The translations under genes were made by a program, and so were the position numbers. Positions 41,991 to 50,354 of a stretch of DNA of 64,000 bases are shown in pieces. Source of the stretch: Litorisediminicola beolgyonensis (GTDB lineage: Bacteria > Pseudomonadota > Alphaproteobacteria > Rhodobacterales > Rhodobacteraceae); contig NZ_JBHTMU010000001.1 in assembly GCF_042679605.1 (NCBI RefSeq), positions 246,500-310,499 of the forward strand, written 5' to 3'. The notes below the pieces were generated by a model. It was not told where the DNA came from and ran no database searches. It saw only the letters and a program-made list of their open reading frames with translations. Every line of letters starts with the position of its first letter. Positions within the stretch are counted from its first letter, which is position 1.

Positions 41991-42893
41991 ATGAGCGACT
42001 GGCTGATCGCCCTCGAGGGCACCGAGGCCGGTCACGTGCTGGCGCTGTTTCTCGCGCTGGCGGCGGCGTTCCTGCACGCGATCTTCGGGGCGCTTCAGAA
42101 GGGACGGATCGACCCCTGGACCTCGCGCGGTGCGATGGACGCAAGCTACGGGCTCATGGCCGCGCCCTTCGCGCTCTTCGTCGTGCCTTGGCCCGAGCCG
42201 CATATGTGGCCGATCTTCATGGGCGTCTGGGTGATCCACGTGGGCTACAAGATCACGCTCGCCATCGCCTTCACCAAGGGCGCCTACACCGTCGTCTACC
42301 CGGTGATGCGCGGAACGGGTCCGTTCTTCACGGTGATCGGCGCCTATCTTCTCTTCGGAGAGACCTTCTCGACCGGTCAGTGGTTCGGCCTCGGCGTGCT
42401 CCTGTCGGGCATCTTCGGGCTCGCGGTCTACAACCTGATCTTTCTCGAAGCGCAGCGCGACACGCTCGGAGCGGCGCTTGCGCTCGCGGTGCTCTCGGGC
42501 CTGTTCGTCGCGCTCTACACGACCTTCGACGCCTACGGCATCCGCTCGACCGCCGATCCCTTCACCTTCCTCGCGTGGTTCTTCTTCATCGACAGCTTCT
42601 TCATGCCGATCATGGCCGCGCTCCGCTGGAAGACCCTGCAAGACAAGCCGCCCTTGGGCAAACTGGCGTTTCGCGGCGTGGCGGGCGGGCTGGTCGCGAT
42701 GGCGAGCTTCGGTGCGATCATGCTGGCCACGCGGCTTGACAAGGTCGGCGAGGCGGCGGTCCTGCGCGAGACCTCGACGGTCTTCGCCGCGCTGATCGGC
42801 TGGCTCGCGCTCAAGGAAACCGTGGGCCCGCGCCGCATCGCGCTGATGAGCCTCATCGCCCTCGGCGCGGTCATCGTTGAGTTCGCCGGCTGA
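41991..42893 (+). CDS. EamA family (DMT) transporter
   Basis: 300 residues with ten predicted membrane helices and two EamA repeats. Motifs are HAIFGALQKGRIDPWTS, KGAYTVVYPVMRGTGPFF and, in the second repeat, LRETSTVFAALIGWLALKE. It exports or imports a small metabolite; the substrate is unknown. The yciB gene follows after 32 bp. The ftsY-mgtC-EamA-yciB cluster is probably conserved in relatives. Confidence 0.87.
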   Translation: MSDWLIALEGTEAGHVLALFLALAAAFLHAIFGALQKGRIDPWTSRGAMDASYGLMAAPFALFVVPWPEPHMWPIFMGVWVIHVGYKITLAIAFTKGAYTVVYPVMRGTGPFFTVIGAYLLFGETFSTGQWFGLGVLLSGIFGLAVYNLIFLEAQRDTLGAALALAVLSGLFVALYTTFDAYGIRSTADPFTFLAWFFFIDSFFMPIMAALRWKTLQDKPPLGKLAFRGVAGGLVAMASFGAIMLATRLDKVGEAAVLRETSTVFAALIGWLALKETVGPRRIALMSLIALGAVIVEFAG

Positions 42894-42925
42894 GAAGGCC
42901 ATATGGAGGGCAAGCGGAGGTAGCG

Positions 42926-43531
42926 ATGGCCAAGACACGAGAAATCAATCCGATGCTGAAAGCCGGGCTCGAACTGGGGCCGGTGCTGGCGTTCTTCGTG
43001 GCGTATCTGCTGCTCAAGGACCGAGTCTTCGAGATCGGCGGCACCGCCTACGAAGGCTTCATCGTGGTGACCGCGGGATTCATCCCGGTGATGGTCGCGG
43101 CGACGGCGCTCCTTTGGAAGCTGACCGGTCACCTGAGCCGGATGCAGGTGGTGACGGTCGTGCTGATCGTCGTTTTCGGAGGGCTCTCGGTCTGGCTGAA
43201 CGACGAGCGCTTCTTCAAGATGAAGCCGACGCTGATCTACCTGCTCTTCGGCGCCGTGCTCGGCATCGGGCTTCTCCGGGGCGAGAGCTATCTCAGGGCG
43301 GTGATGGAGGGGCTCATGCCGCTGCGGCAGGAGGGATGGATGATCCTGACCCGCCGCGTGACCGCCTTGTTCTTCGCGCTGGCCGTCCTGAACGAGATCG
43401 TCTGGCGGACGATGTCCACCGAGATCTGGGTGTATTTCAAGACCTTCGGCCTGACCGCGGCGCTGTTCCTGCTCTTCATGGTGCAGGGCAAGCTCTTCTC
43501 CGATTACGCGCTGGACGAAGAGAAGAGCTGA
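42926..43531 (+). CDS. yciB: inner membrane intracellular septation protein A family
   Basis: 201 residues with about six membrane helices. Family motifs are LELGPVLAFFVAYLL, MKPTLIYLLFGAVLGIGLL, RRVTALFFALAVLNEIVWR and the C-terminal FKTFGLTAALFLLFMVQ. YciB/IspA proteins affect envelope integrity and septation in enterobacteria. GGAGG lies 9 nt upstream of the ATG. Confidence 0.9.
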   Translation: MAKTREINPMLKAGLELGPVLAFFVAYLLLKDRVFEIGGTAYEGFIVVTAGFIPVMVAATALLWKLTGHLSRMQVVTVVLIVVFGGLSVWLNDERFFKMKPTLIYLLFGAVLGIGLLRGESYLRAVMEGLMPLRQEGWMILTRRVTALFFALAVLNEIVWRTMSTEIWVYFKTFGLTAALFLLFMVQGKLFSDYALDEEKS

Positions 43532-43700
43532 CCGGGGCAGGGCGGCGTCCTGCCTCGCGGCGCACCGGAGATGCGTCGGGCATTGGATGATGTAGCCGCC
43601 CCCGGCACCAGGATGACCGCATGTCGCGCCGCCCGGATCGGGGCTGGACAGCGGCCCCGCCTGCCTTAGGCTCCGCCCGAGCAGCAACGGAGCCCCTCGC

Positions 43701-45992
43701 ATGCAACCTTTCGGCAAAGCCCAATCGGTCAAACGGGTCGAGGACCTGCGCTTCCTGACAGGCCACGGGCGCTACACCGACGACATCGCTCCCGAGGGCG
43801 CGCTCTTCGCGCATGTGATCCGTTCAGACGTGGCGCATGGGCGCCTCGTATCGGTCGACGCGACCGAGGCGCGCGCGGCCCCGGGCGTCGCGCTGGTTCT
43901 GACGGGCAAGGATCTGGCGGAGGCCGGGATCACCCAAGGCCTGCACACGGTCATGGTGCCCAATGGCGACGGCACCAGGAACACCCCGCCGAAACGTCCG
44001 CTCCTGGCGGAAGATCGCGTGCGCTTCGTCGGCGAGCCTGTCGCGCTCGTTGTGGCAGACACGCGGGAGGCCGCGCTCGATGCGGCGGAGCTCATCGAGG
44101 TCGAGATCGACGACCTTCCCGTGCACATGGCGCTCGACGCCGGTGGCGAGGCGCTCCACAGCGAAGCGCCCGACAACCGCGCCTTCGATTTCGGGTTCGG
44201 CGATAGGCAAGCCGTCGAGGCGGCCTTCGCCGCGGCTGCGCACCGCGTCGCGTTGGAGGTCGTCGACAACCGCATCCACTCGGCGCCTCTGGAGACCCGC
44301 GCCGCCTGGGCGGACTGGGACGGCGAGCGCCTGCATCTCTGCCTCGGCGGGCAGGGCGTCTGGGTCCACAAGGAGCATGTCGCGCGCATCCTCGGCCTCG
44401 ACCCCGAGCAGGTGCGCGTGACGACCGAGGATGTCGGCGGCGGGTTCGGCACCAAGGCGATGGTCTACCCGGAGTACTTCCTCGTCTCCGAGGCCGCGCG
44501 GCGGCTCGGTCGCCCGGTGCGCTGGATGGCGACGCGCGGCGAGGGGATGCTTTCGGACAATGCCGGGCGCGATCTCGTCTCGACCGCCGAACTGGCCTTC
44601 GACGCGGACTTTCGGATCACCGGCTACCGCGTCCACACCCGCGCCAATATGGGCGCGTATCTCTCGCAGTTCGGTCCGCTGATCCAGTCGCAGCTCTTCA
44701 GCCGCGTGATGCCGGGCGTCTACGACATCCCCGCGATGCACCTGCGCTCGGAGGGGATCTTCACCAATACGGTGCAGACCGACGCGTTCCGGGGCGCCGG
44801 GCGGCCCGAGGCGATCTATGTCCTCGAGCGCGTCATGGACCGCGCCGCGCGCGAGCTTGGCGTCGATCCCTGGGACCTGCACCGCCGCAACTTCATTTCG
44901 CCCGCCGCCTTCCCCTATCGCAGCGCCGCCGGGGAGCTTTACGATGTCGGCGATTTCGCCCGGGTCCTCGATCACGCCGAGATCGCCGCCGACCGCGAAG
45001 GCCTCGCCACCCGCCGCGCCGAGGCCGAGGCGCGCGGTCATCTCTACGGGCAGGGTCTCTGCTACTATATCGAGGCGATCCTCGGGGCCGCCTCCGAGGA
45101 CGTGCGCCTAGTCCTGACACCCGAGGGGGCCGAGATCCATGTCGGCACGCAGTCGAACGGGCAGGGGCACGAGACGGTCTTCGCCCGCTACCTCGCCGAC
45201 CACACGGGGCTGCCGATGGAGGCGATCACCGTCCGGCAGGGCGACAGCGACCTGATCCCGAGGGGCGGCGGCACCGGCGGATCGCGCTCTGTGACCGTCC
45301 AGACCAATGTCACGCTGCAGGCCGTCCGTCGCCTGACCTCGGGCTTGGCCGAGTTCCTGGCGGCAGAGATCGGCACCCCGCCCGACGATGTGCAATTCGA
45401 CGACGACCGCTTCCGCATCGCCGGGTCCAACCTGACGCCCTCGCTGCTGGAAGCCGCCGAGATGGCGCGCGAGGCGGGGCGCGAGGATCTCCTCGACATC
45501 CGCGACACCGCGGAGCTGCCCGGGCGGTCCTTCCCCAACGGCGCGCATCTCGCCGAGGTCGATATCGACCCAGAGACCGGCCATGTCGAGGTGACGCGCT
45601 ACCGCGTGGTCGACGATTTCGGCACGCTGATCAATCCGATGCTGGCCGAGGGCCAGGTGCATGGCGGCGTCGCGCATGGCATCGGGCAGGCGCTGCGCGA
45701 GCATGTGGTCTATGACGAGAGCGGCCAGCTTCTGGCGGCGTCCTTCATGGATTACGCCGTGCCGCGCGCCGCCGATCTGCCCTTCATCCGGTTCGAGACC
45801 GAACCTGTTCCCTCGACCGCGAACGTGCTCGGCATGAAGGGCTGCGGCGAAGCCGGGACCGTGGGCGCCCTGGCCGCCGTCTCGAACGCGGTTCAGGACG
45901 CGCTCTGGGGCGCGGGCGTGCGCCAAGCGGACATGCCGTTCACGCCGTCGCGGGTCTGGGAAATGCTGGAGGGCGCAAAAAGTGGCGGCTGA
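43701..45992 (+). CDS. xanthine dehydrogenase family molybdenum-binding subunit (CoxL form II-like)
   Basis: 763 residues. The N-terminal aldehyde oxidase a/b hammerhead (KRVEDLRFLTGHGRYTDDI) precedes the Mo-pterin domains with GGGFGTKAMVYPE, the active-site loop AFRGAGR (362-368, form II type, not the AYXCSFR of true CO dehydrogenase) and the catalytic-Glu region KGCGEAGTVGA. It should hydroxylate an aldehyde or N-heterocycle. No FAD (CoxM) or 2Fe-2S (CoxS) subunit gene is adjacent, which is unusual. A terminator lies about 130 bp downstream. Confidence 0.87.
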   Translation: MQPFGKAQSVKRVEDLRFLTGHGRYTDDIAPEGALFAHVIRSDVAHGRLVSVDATEARAAPGVALVLTGKDLAEAGITQGLHTVMVPNGDGTRNTPPKRPLLAEDRVRFVGEPVALVVADTREAALDAAELIEVEIDDLPVHMALDAGGEALHSEAPDNRAFDFGFGDRQAVEAAFAAAAHRVALEVVDNRIHSAPLETRAAWADWDGERLHLCLGGQGVWVHKEHVARILGLDPEQVRVTTEDVGGGFGTKAMVYPEYFLVSEAARRLGRPVRWMATRGEGMLSDNAGRDLVSTAELAFDADFRITGYRVHTRANMGAYLSQFGPLIQSQLFSRVMPGVYDIPAMHLRSEGIFTNTVQTDAFRGAGRPEAIYVLERVMDRAARELGVDPWDLHRRNFISPAAFPYRSAAGELYDVGDFARVLDHAEIAADREGLATRRAEAEARGHLYGQGLCYYIEAILGAASEDVRLVLTPEGAEIHVGTQSNGQGHETVFARYLADHTGLPMEAITVRQGDSDLIPRGGGTGGSRSVTVQTNVTLQAVRRLTSGLAEFLAAEIGTPPDDVQFDDDRFRIAGSNLTPSLLEAAEMAREAGREDLLDIRDTAELPGRSFPNGAHLAEVDIDPETGHVEVTRYRVVDDFGTLINPMLAEGQVHGGVAHGIGQALREHVVYDESGQLLAASFMDYAVPRAADLPFIRFETEPVPSTANVLGMKGCGEAGTVGALAAVSNAVQDALWGAGVRQADMPFTPSRVWEMLEGAKSGG

Positions 45993-46062
45993 CGGCGTGA
46001 TCACGCTTGCGCGACCAGCCCTGCATCATCTTGAAACAGTGACTATAAGACCCATCTTTTAT

Positions 46063-46149
46063 TCAGGATCGCGATTTTGGAACCTTCGCGATACTTTCAC
46101 TGTCCCTCGTTCCATACCTAACGCCCGGAGTTTCTCCGGGCGTTTTTTT
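46063..46149 (+). ncRNA. candidate small RNA ending in the 46121-46149 terminator
   Basis: ATCGCGA (46068-46074) and TCGCGAT (46086-46092) form a 7-bp hairpin, and a strong terminator closes the stretch at 46149. The DNA is AT-richer than its surroundings and contains no ORF. I cannot place a clear promoter, so it may instead be the 3' UTR of the molybdoprotein gene. Confidence 0.3.
46121..46149 (+). terminator. Rho-independent terminator
   Basis: ACGCCCGGA (46121-46129), 5-nt loop, TCCGGGCGT (46135-46143), then TTTTTT. A textbook intrinsic terminator, 129 bp after the molybdoprotein gene and 17 bp before the CoA-binding gene. Confidence 0.92.
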
Positions 46150-46165
46150 CTGGCAAGGTGCTGAC

Positions 46166-46645
46166 ATGACAGATGTTCCCCGCCATTCCGACGCCGAGAT
46201 CCGCGACCTTCTCAAGAGCACCAAGACCATCGCCGTGGTCGGCGTGTCCGCGAACCCCGTGCGTCCGTCCTATTACGTGGCGCGGTATCTGTCGCTCAAG
46301 GGCTACAAGGTGATTCCGGTCAATCCCGGCCATGCGGGCGAGACGCTCTTCGGCTCGCGCGTGGTCGGCAGCCTTGAGGAGATCGAGGAGCCGGTGGACA
46401 TGCTCGACATTTTCCGCCGGTCCGAGGCGGTGCCGCCGATTGTCGAGACCGCGCTCGGGGTTCTTCCCGATCTCAAGACGGTGTGGATGCAGATCGGCGT
46501 GGTCAATCACGAGGCGGCCGAGCGCGCTCGCGACGCGGGCTGCGAGGTTGTGATGGATCGCTGCCCCAAGATCGAGCACCAGCGCCTTTTCGGAGAGTTG
46601 CGCAAGGCGGGTTTCGCGACCGGCGTGATCTCGTCGAAGCTGTAA
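46166..46645 (+). CDS. CoA-binding domain protein (YccU-like)
   Basis: A 159-residue Rossmann-fold protein: TIAVVGVSANPVRPSYYVARYL, VIPVNPGHAGETLFG, VDMLDIFRRSEAVPPIV and VWMQIGVVNHEAAERAR. This is the CoA-binding domain of succinyl-CoA synthetase alpha, as a stand-alone protein. It binds CoA; no enzymatic role is established. It begins 17 bp after the strong terminator, so it needs its own promoter inside or before that hairpin. Confidence 0.9.
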   Translation: MTDVPRHSDAEIRDLLKSTKTIAVVGVSANPVRPSYYVARYLSLKGYKVIPVNPGHAGETLFGSRVVGSLEEIEEPVDMLDIFRRSEAVPPIVETALGVLPDLKTVWMQIGVVNHEAAERARDAGCEVVMDRCPKIEHQRLFGELRKAGFATGVISSKL

Positions 46646-46657
46646 CGCGCCTCCGCG

Positions 46658-47908
46658 TCAGGGCGTGAGCAGCAGGACCTGCAGATCGGCGACATTCGTG
46701 CCCGTCGCCTGCATCCTGAGAAGATCGCCCGCCGCGTCCAGCGCTGCGTAGCTGTCGTTGTTCTCCAGAAGGGCCGCCGCATCTTTCCCGGCTCCCGCGA
46801 TCCGGGACGCGGTGCCCGCATCGACGACACCGCCCGCCGCATCTGTCGGCCCGTCGCGCCCATCGGTGCCGCCGGAGAGGAAGCACCAGCCGGGCCTGTC
46901 GGGCGCGCCCATCGCCACCCGAAGCGCCAGCTCCTGGTTCCGCCCGCCGCGCCCATCGCCACGGATCTCGACCGTTGTCTCACCACCGAAGAGAAGCGCC
47001 GTCGGCCGCTCCACCGGCGCAAAGGACGCCAGCACGGTCTCGGCCGCGTCGGCGACATCGCCGATTAGCCTGTCCGACACGATGCGCGTCTCCCAGCCGG
47101 AGCCGCGCGCCGCCTCGGCCATCGCGTCGAGCGACTGCCCGTTCGATCCGATCAGGTGATTGTGCGCCTCGGGCAGGGGCGGCAGGTCGCGCGCGGTCTC
47201 GAGATGGCTCCGCGCCGCGTCTGGCAGCCGGTCCCAGAGCCCTTCCTCCTTCAGAAGCGCCACCGCATCCTCGCGGCCGCCGATCGGACCGACCGTCGGG
47301 CCCGAGGCAATGGCGCGGAGGTCGTCTCCGATCACGTCCGACAGGATATAGGCCGTGACCTCGGCCGGGGCGGCATGGCGCAGGAAGCCGCCGCCCTTCA
47401 GGTCCGACAATTGCTGGCGAACGAGGTTCATCCGCACGATGTCGAGCCCGCCCGCGAGCAGGAGCTCGTTCACCTTGGCCTTGTCGGCGAGCGACATCGC
47501 GCCCGCGGGCGCAGGCACCAGCGCCGAGCCGCCACCGGAGATGAGCGCGATCACGCGGTCCTCCTCGGTCGCGCCGTCGAGCAGGGCCATGACCTGGCGC
47601 GCCGCGTCGGCACCGGCGGCGTCGGGGACCGGATGGCCCGCGCGCAGCACTGTCGCGCCGGGAACCTCGGCGGTGTTTTCGTGATGGGTGACGACAAGCG
47701 CGTCATGCGGGCCGCTGATATGGGTCAGCGCCTCGGCCATCATCCGCGGCGCGGCCTTGCCGATGGCGATCAGGATCCTGCGCCCCCGCGCATCGGGAAA
47801 GGGCTGCGCCTCGAGCGCGCGGCGCAGCGCGCGCGCGGGGTCTGCGGCGTCGACGCCCGCCTCGAAAATGCTGCGGGCGCTGTCGCGAAGCGTGTCTGTG
47901 TCGGCCAT
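46658..47908 (-). CDS. glycerate 2-kinase (MOFRL family)
   Basis: 416 residues. The N-terminal DUF4147 domain (AIGKAAPRMMAEAL, LISGGGSALVPAPAG, KVNELLLAGG) and C-terminal MOFRL domain (FGGETTVEIRGDGRGGRNQELAL, quoted in part, and SGGTDGRDGPTDAAGG) are complete. It phosphorylates D-glycerate to 2-phosphoglycerate, often in the serine cycle or tartrate/hydroxypyruvate degradation. Older annotations call it hydroxypyruvate reductase (TtuD). It is monocistronic and converges with the CoA-binding gene. Confidence 0.88.
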   Translation of the reverse strand: MADTDTLRDSARSIFEAGVDAADPARALRRALEAQPFPDARGRRILIAIGKAAPRMMAEALTHISGPHDALVVTHHENTAEVPGATVLRAGHPVPDAAGADAARQVMALLDGATEEDRVIALISGGGSALVPAPAGAMSLADKAKVNELLLAGGLDIVRMNLVRQQLSDLKGGGFLRHAAPAEVTAYILSDVIGDDLRAIASGPTVGPIGGREDAVALLKEEGLWDRLPDAARSHLETARDLPPLPEAHNHLIGSNGQSLDAMAEAARGSGWETRIVSDRLIGDVADAAETVLASFAPVERPTALLFGGETTVEIRGDGRGGRNQELALRVAMGAPDRPGWCFLSGGTDGRDGPTDAAGGVVDAGTASRIAGAGKDAAALLENNDSYAALDAAGDLLRMQATGTNVADLQVLLLTP

Positions 47909-47990
47909 GGCGGAGGTCCTCCGGGATCGCGCCCCAAAAGGGGCACGAGCGGGCGCGGTCCGTCAACCGCGCCCTATGGCTCGGGGCGCG

Positions 47991-48989
47991 TCAGCCGGGG
48001 GTCTTGCAGGAGGTCAAGGCCGTCGCGAGACCGGTGAGCAACGCGGGGTAGAGATCCGCGCCGGGCGTGATCTCGGCCCCGAGCGGGTCGGCCTCGGTCA
48101 CGCTCAGATCCGAGCCGAGAGCCTGGGCGAAGCGCATGTCCGAGCCGGGCGACGCGACAAGGCAGGCGCCTTGCGGAAGCGCGTCGCGCAGCGCCGTCAT
48201 CCGCGTCGGCGAGGGCGCCTCGGCATCGCTCGGCGAGATCGAGCCCAGCACCGAAAGACCGAACACCGCTTCGTAATGCCCAAGCGAATCGTGCATCAGC
48301 ACCAGCGGCGGCAGGTCGGAGGCCGCAAGGGTCTCGCGCGTCTCGGTTTCCGCGGCCTCGATCCGCTTGGTCATCTCCGCGGCGTTGGCGGAGTAGGTCT
48401 CGGCATTGTCCGGATCGGCATCGCTCAGCGCGGCCGCGATGGCCGCCACCCAGACGCGGGCGTTTTCCGGATCGAGCCAGAGATGCGGATCGTCGCCATC
48501 ATGCACATGCGCGTCATGTCCGTGCGCGTCCTCTTCTGCATGCGCATCCTTGTGCTCGTCCTCGTGCCCATGCTCGTCCTCATGGGCGTGCTCGTCTTCG
48601 TCCGCATGATCGTCATGGCCGTGGGCCTCGTCATGGGCGTCTTCGAACAGGGGCTCCGTCCGCGCCGGGCGGTGCCGGGTTCCGGGCAGATCGGCCAGCG
48701 TCAGAAGGCGCGCGTCCTGCGCCAGCGCCTCGAGATTGCGCTCGAGTTGCGGCGTCAGTTCGGACCCGATCCAGACCACGAGATCGGCCTCCGAAAGCGC
48801 CCGCGCCTCGGAGGGCCGCAGCGCGTGGTCATGGGGCGAGGCGCCCGGCGGGAGAATCAGGGAAGGCTCGCCCAGATCTCCGAGGACACCGGCGACCAGC
48901 GAATGCACCGGCGCAATGTCCGCAGCGATTGCGGGCGGCTCGGCGCGCAGCGGCGTGGCGCAGAGAAGGGCGAGACACAGGGTGCGCAT
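47991..48989 (-). CDS. znuA: zinc ABC transporter substrate-binding protein
   Basis: 332 residues. A signal peptide (MRTLCLALLCATPLRA) is followed by the cluster A-I fold. Zinc-ligand regions are PGASPHDHALRPS, DDPHLWLDPENA and MHDSLGHYEAVFGL. The loop at about 118-169 is extremely His/Asp/Glu-rich, as in ZnuA, where it gathers zinc. It delivers Zn2+ in the periplasm to ZnuBC. It is divergent from zur-znuCB, with a Zur-like box in the gap. Confidence 0.93.
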   Translation of the reverse strand: MRTLCLALLCATPLRAEPPAIAADIAPVHSLVAGVLGDLGEPSLILPPGASPHDHALRPSEARALSEADLVVWIGSELTPQLERNLEALAQDARLLTLADLPGTRHRPARTEPLFEDAHDEAHGHDDHADEDEHAHEDEHGHEDEHKDAHAEEDAHGHDAHVHDGDDPHLWLDPENARVWVAAIAAALSDADPDNAETYSANAAEMTKRIEAAETETRETLAASDLPPLVLMHDSLGHYEAVFGLSVLGSISPSDAEAPSPTRMTALRDALPQGACLVASPGSDMRFAQALGSDLSVTEADPLGAEITPGADLYPALLTGLATALTSCKTPG

Positions 48990-49029
48990 GACAGACCTCT
49001 TGACGATTTTGATGCCGGAGGGGATAAGG

Positions 49030-49047
49030 GTAATAGTATAACATATC
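49030..49047. promoter_or_regulatory. candidate Zur operator
   Basis: The minus-strand sequence GATATGTTATACTATTAC (49047-49030) has the left half of the known alphaproteobacterial/gammaproteobacterial Zur palindrome around GTTATA-ATAAC. It lies in the 91-bp gap between znuA and zur, where a shared operator is expected. The right half is degenerate. Confidence 0.55.
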
Positions 49048-49080
49048 AACTCCTGAATTCAGACGAGAAGAGACGCAGAG

Positions 49081-49563
49081 ATGCCCGAGGCTCTCGGCTT
49101 CGAAAGCCACGACCACAAGACGTGCATCTCGGCCGGGATGCGCGAAGCGGAAGCGCGCTGCGCCGAGCGTGGATTGCAGTTCACGCCGATCCGGCGGCGT
49201 GTCCTCGAGATCCTGCTGACCCGTCACAAAGCGATGGGCGCCTACGAGATCCTCGACGTTCTGCGCGAGGACGGGCACGCGGCCCAGCCCCCCGCCGCCT
49301 ATCGGGCGCTCGATTTCCTGACCGCCCACGGCTTTGCGCATCGCATCGAACGGCGGAACGCGTTTCTCGCCTGCGTGCATCCCGGCGAACGCCATGCGCC
49401 GGCCTTCCTGATCTGCCGCTCCTGCGACCGGGTCGCCGAGGCGGCGGCCGCGCCGATCGCCGTGAAGGTCGAAGAGACGGCCGCCGAGATCGGCTTCGCG
49501 GTCGAGCGCATGGTGATGGAGGTCGAAGGTCTCTGCCCGCGCTGCCGGGAGGATGCGGAATGA
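49081..49563 (+). CDS. zur: zinc uptake regulator, Fur family
   Basis: 160 residues. The winged-helix N-terminal domain (FTPIRRRVLEILLTRHKAMGAYEIL) precedes the dimerisation domain, with structural-zinc cysteines in CRSCDRVAEA and LCPRCRED. With zinc bound it represses znu genes. Its position as first gene of zur-znuC-znuB, divergent from znuA, supports Zur over Fur. The stop overlaps the znuC start by 4 bp. Confidence 0.9.
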   Translation: MPEALGFESHDHKTCISAGMREAEARCAERGLQFTPIRRRVLEILLTRHKAMGAYEILDVLREDGHAAQPPAAYRALDFLTAHGFAHRIERRNAFLACVHPGERHAPAFLICRSCDRVAEAAAAPIAVKVEETAAEIGFAVERMVMEVEGLCPRCREDAE

Positions 49564-50354
49564 GCCTGATCGAGACGCGGGGTCTCGATGTGCGTCTGGG
49601 TCCGCTGCAGGTCCTCGACGGCGTCGATTTCGAGATATCGGCGGGAGAGATCGTCACCATCGTCGGGCCGAATGGCTCGGGCAAATCGACCTTCCTGCGC
49701 GCGCTCATCGGCGCCGTGCCCGCGGCTGCCGGGACGATCCGCAGGAAAACCGGCCTGCGGCTGGGCTACGTGCCGCAGAAGCTCGCCATCGACCCGGGAC
49801 TGCCGATCCGGGTGCGGCGCTTTCTGGATCTGCCCAAGCGCGTGCCGGATGACGCCGCGGCCTACGCGCTGTCGCGCGCCGGAGCGGCGGGCCTGGACGA
49901 GCGCCCGCTCGCGGCGCTGTCGGGCGGCCAGATGCAGCGCGTTCTTCTGGCGCGGGCGCTTCTGGACGATCCCGAGCTCCTGATCCTCGACGAGCCGACG
50001 CAGGGTCTCGACCAGCCGGGCTCCGCTGCTTTCTACCGGCTGATCGAGGCGCTCCGGGCCGAGCTTGGCTGCGCGGTCCTGATGGTCAGCCACGAATTGC
50101 ACGTGGTGATGAGCGCCTCGGACCGGGTCCTCTGCCTCAACGGCCATGTCTGTTGCCACGGAACGCCGCAGGTGGTCGCCAATTCCGCCGAATACCGCGC
50201 GCTGTTCGGGTCGGGCACGCAGGGCGCGCTGGCGCTCTATCGCCACGACCACACGCATCACCATCATCACCACAACCACGACGGCCATCATCATCACCAC
50301 CCCCACGATCCCGACGCGGCAGAGGCCGACAGCCACGGCGAGGCCGCGCCATGA
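49560..50354 (+). CDS. znuC: zinc ABC transporter ATPase with His-rich tail
   Basis: 264 residues. Walker A is GPNGSGKST, the signature is LSGGQMQRVLLARAL, Walker B is LLILDEPTQGLD, and the H-switch is MVSHELHVVM. The C-terminal tail (229-249) holds 15 histidines in 21 residues, probably a zinc sink or sensor at the cytoplasmic mouth of the transporter. It overlaps zur and znuB by 4 bp each, so the operon is translationally coupled. Confidence 0.94.
   Translation: MSLIETRGLDVRLGPLQVLDGVDFEISAGEIVTIVGPNGSGKSTFLRALIGAVPAAAGTIRRKTGLRLGYVPQKLAIDPGLPIRVRRFLDLPKRVPDDAAAYALSRAGAAGLDERPLAALSGGQMQRVLLARALLDDPELLILDEPTQGLDQPGSAAFYRLIEALRAELGCAVLMVSHELHVVMSASDRVLCLNGHVCCHGTPQVVANSAEYRALFGSGTQGALALYRHDHTHHHHHHNHDGHHHHHPHDPDAAEADSHGEAAP

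Noticed and set aside
46009..46062. TTGAAA and TATAAG as a promoter for the candidate small RNA
   Set aside because: The boxes are only about 7 bp apart, too close for a sigma-70 promoter, and other pairings are weak.
50270..50320. CAT/CAC repeat tract as a simple-sequence repeat or frameshift hotspot
   Set aside because: It encodes the in-frame His-rich tail of ZnuC with mixed CAT and CAC codons, so it is coding rather than an independent repeat.
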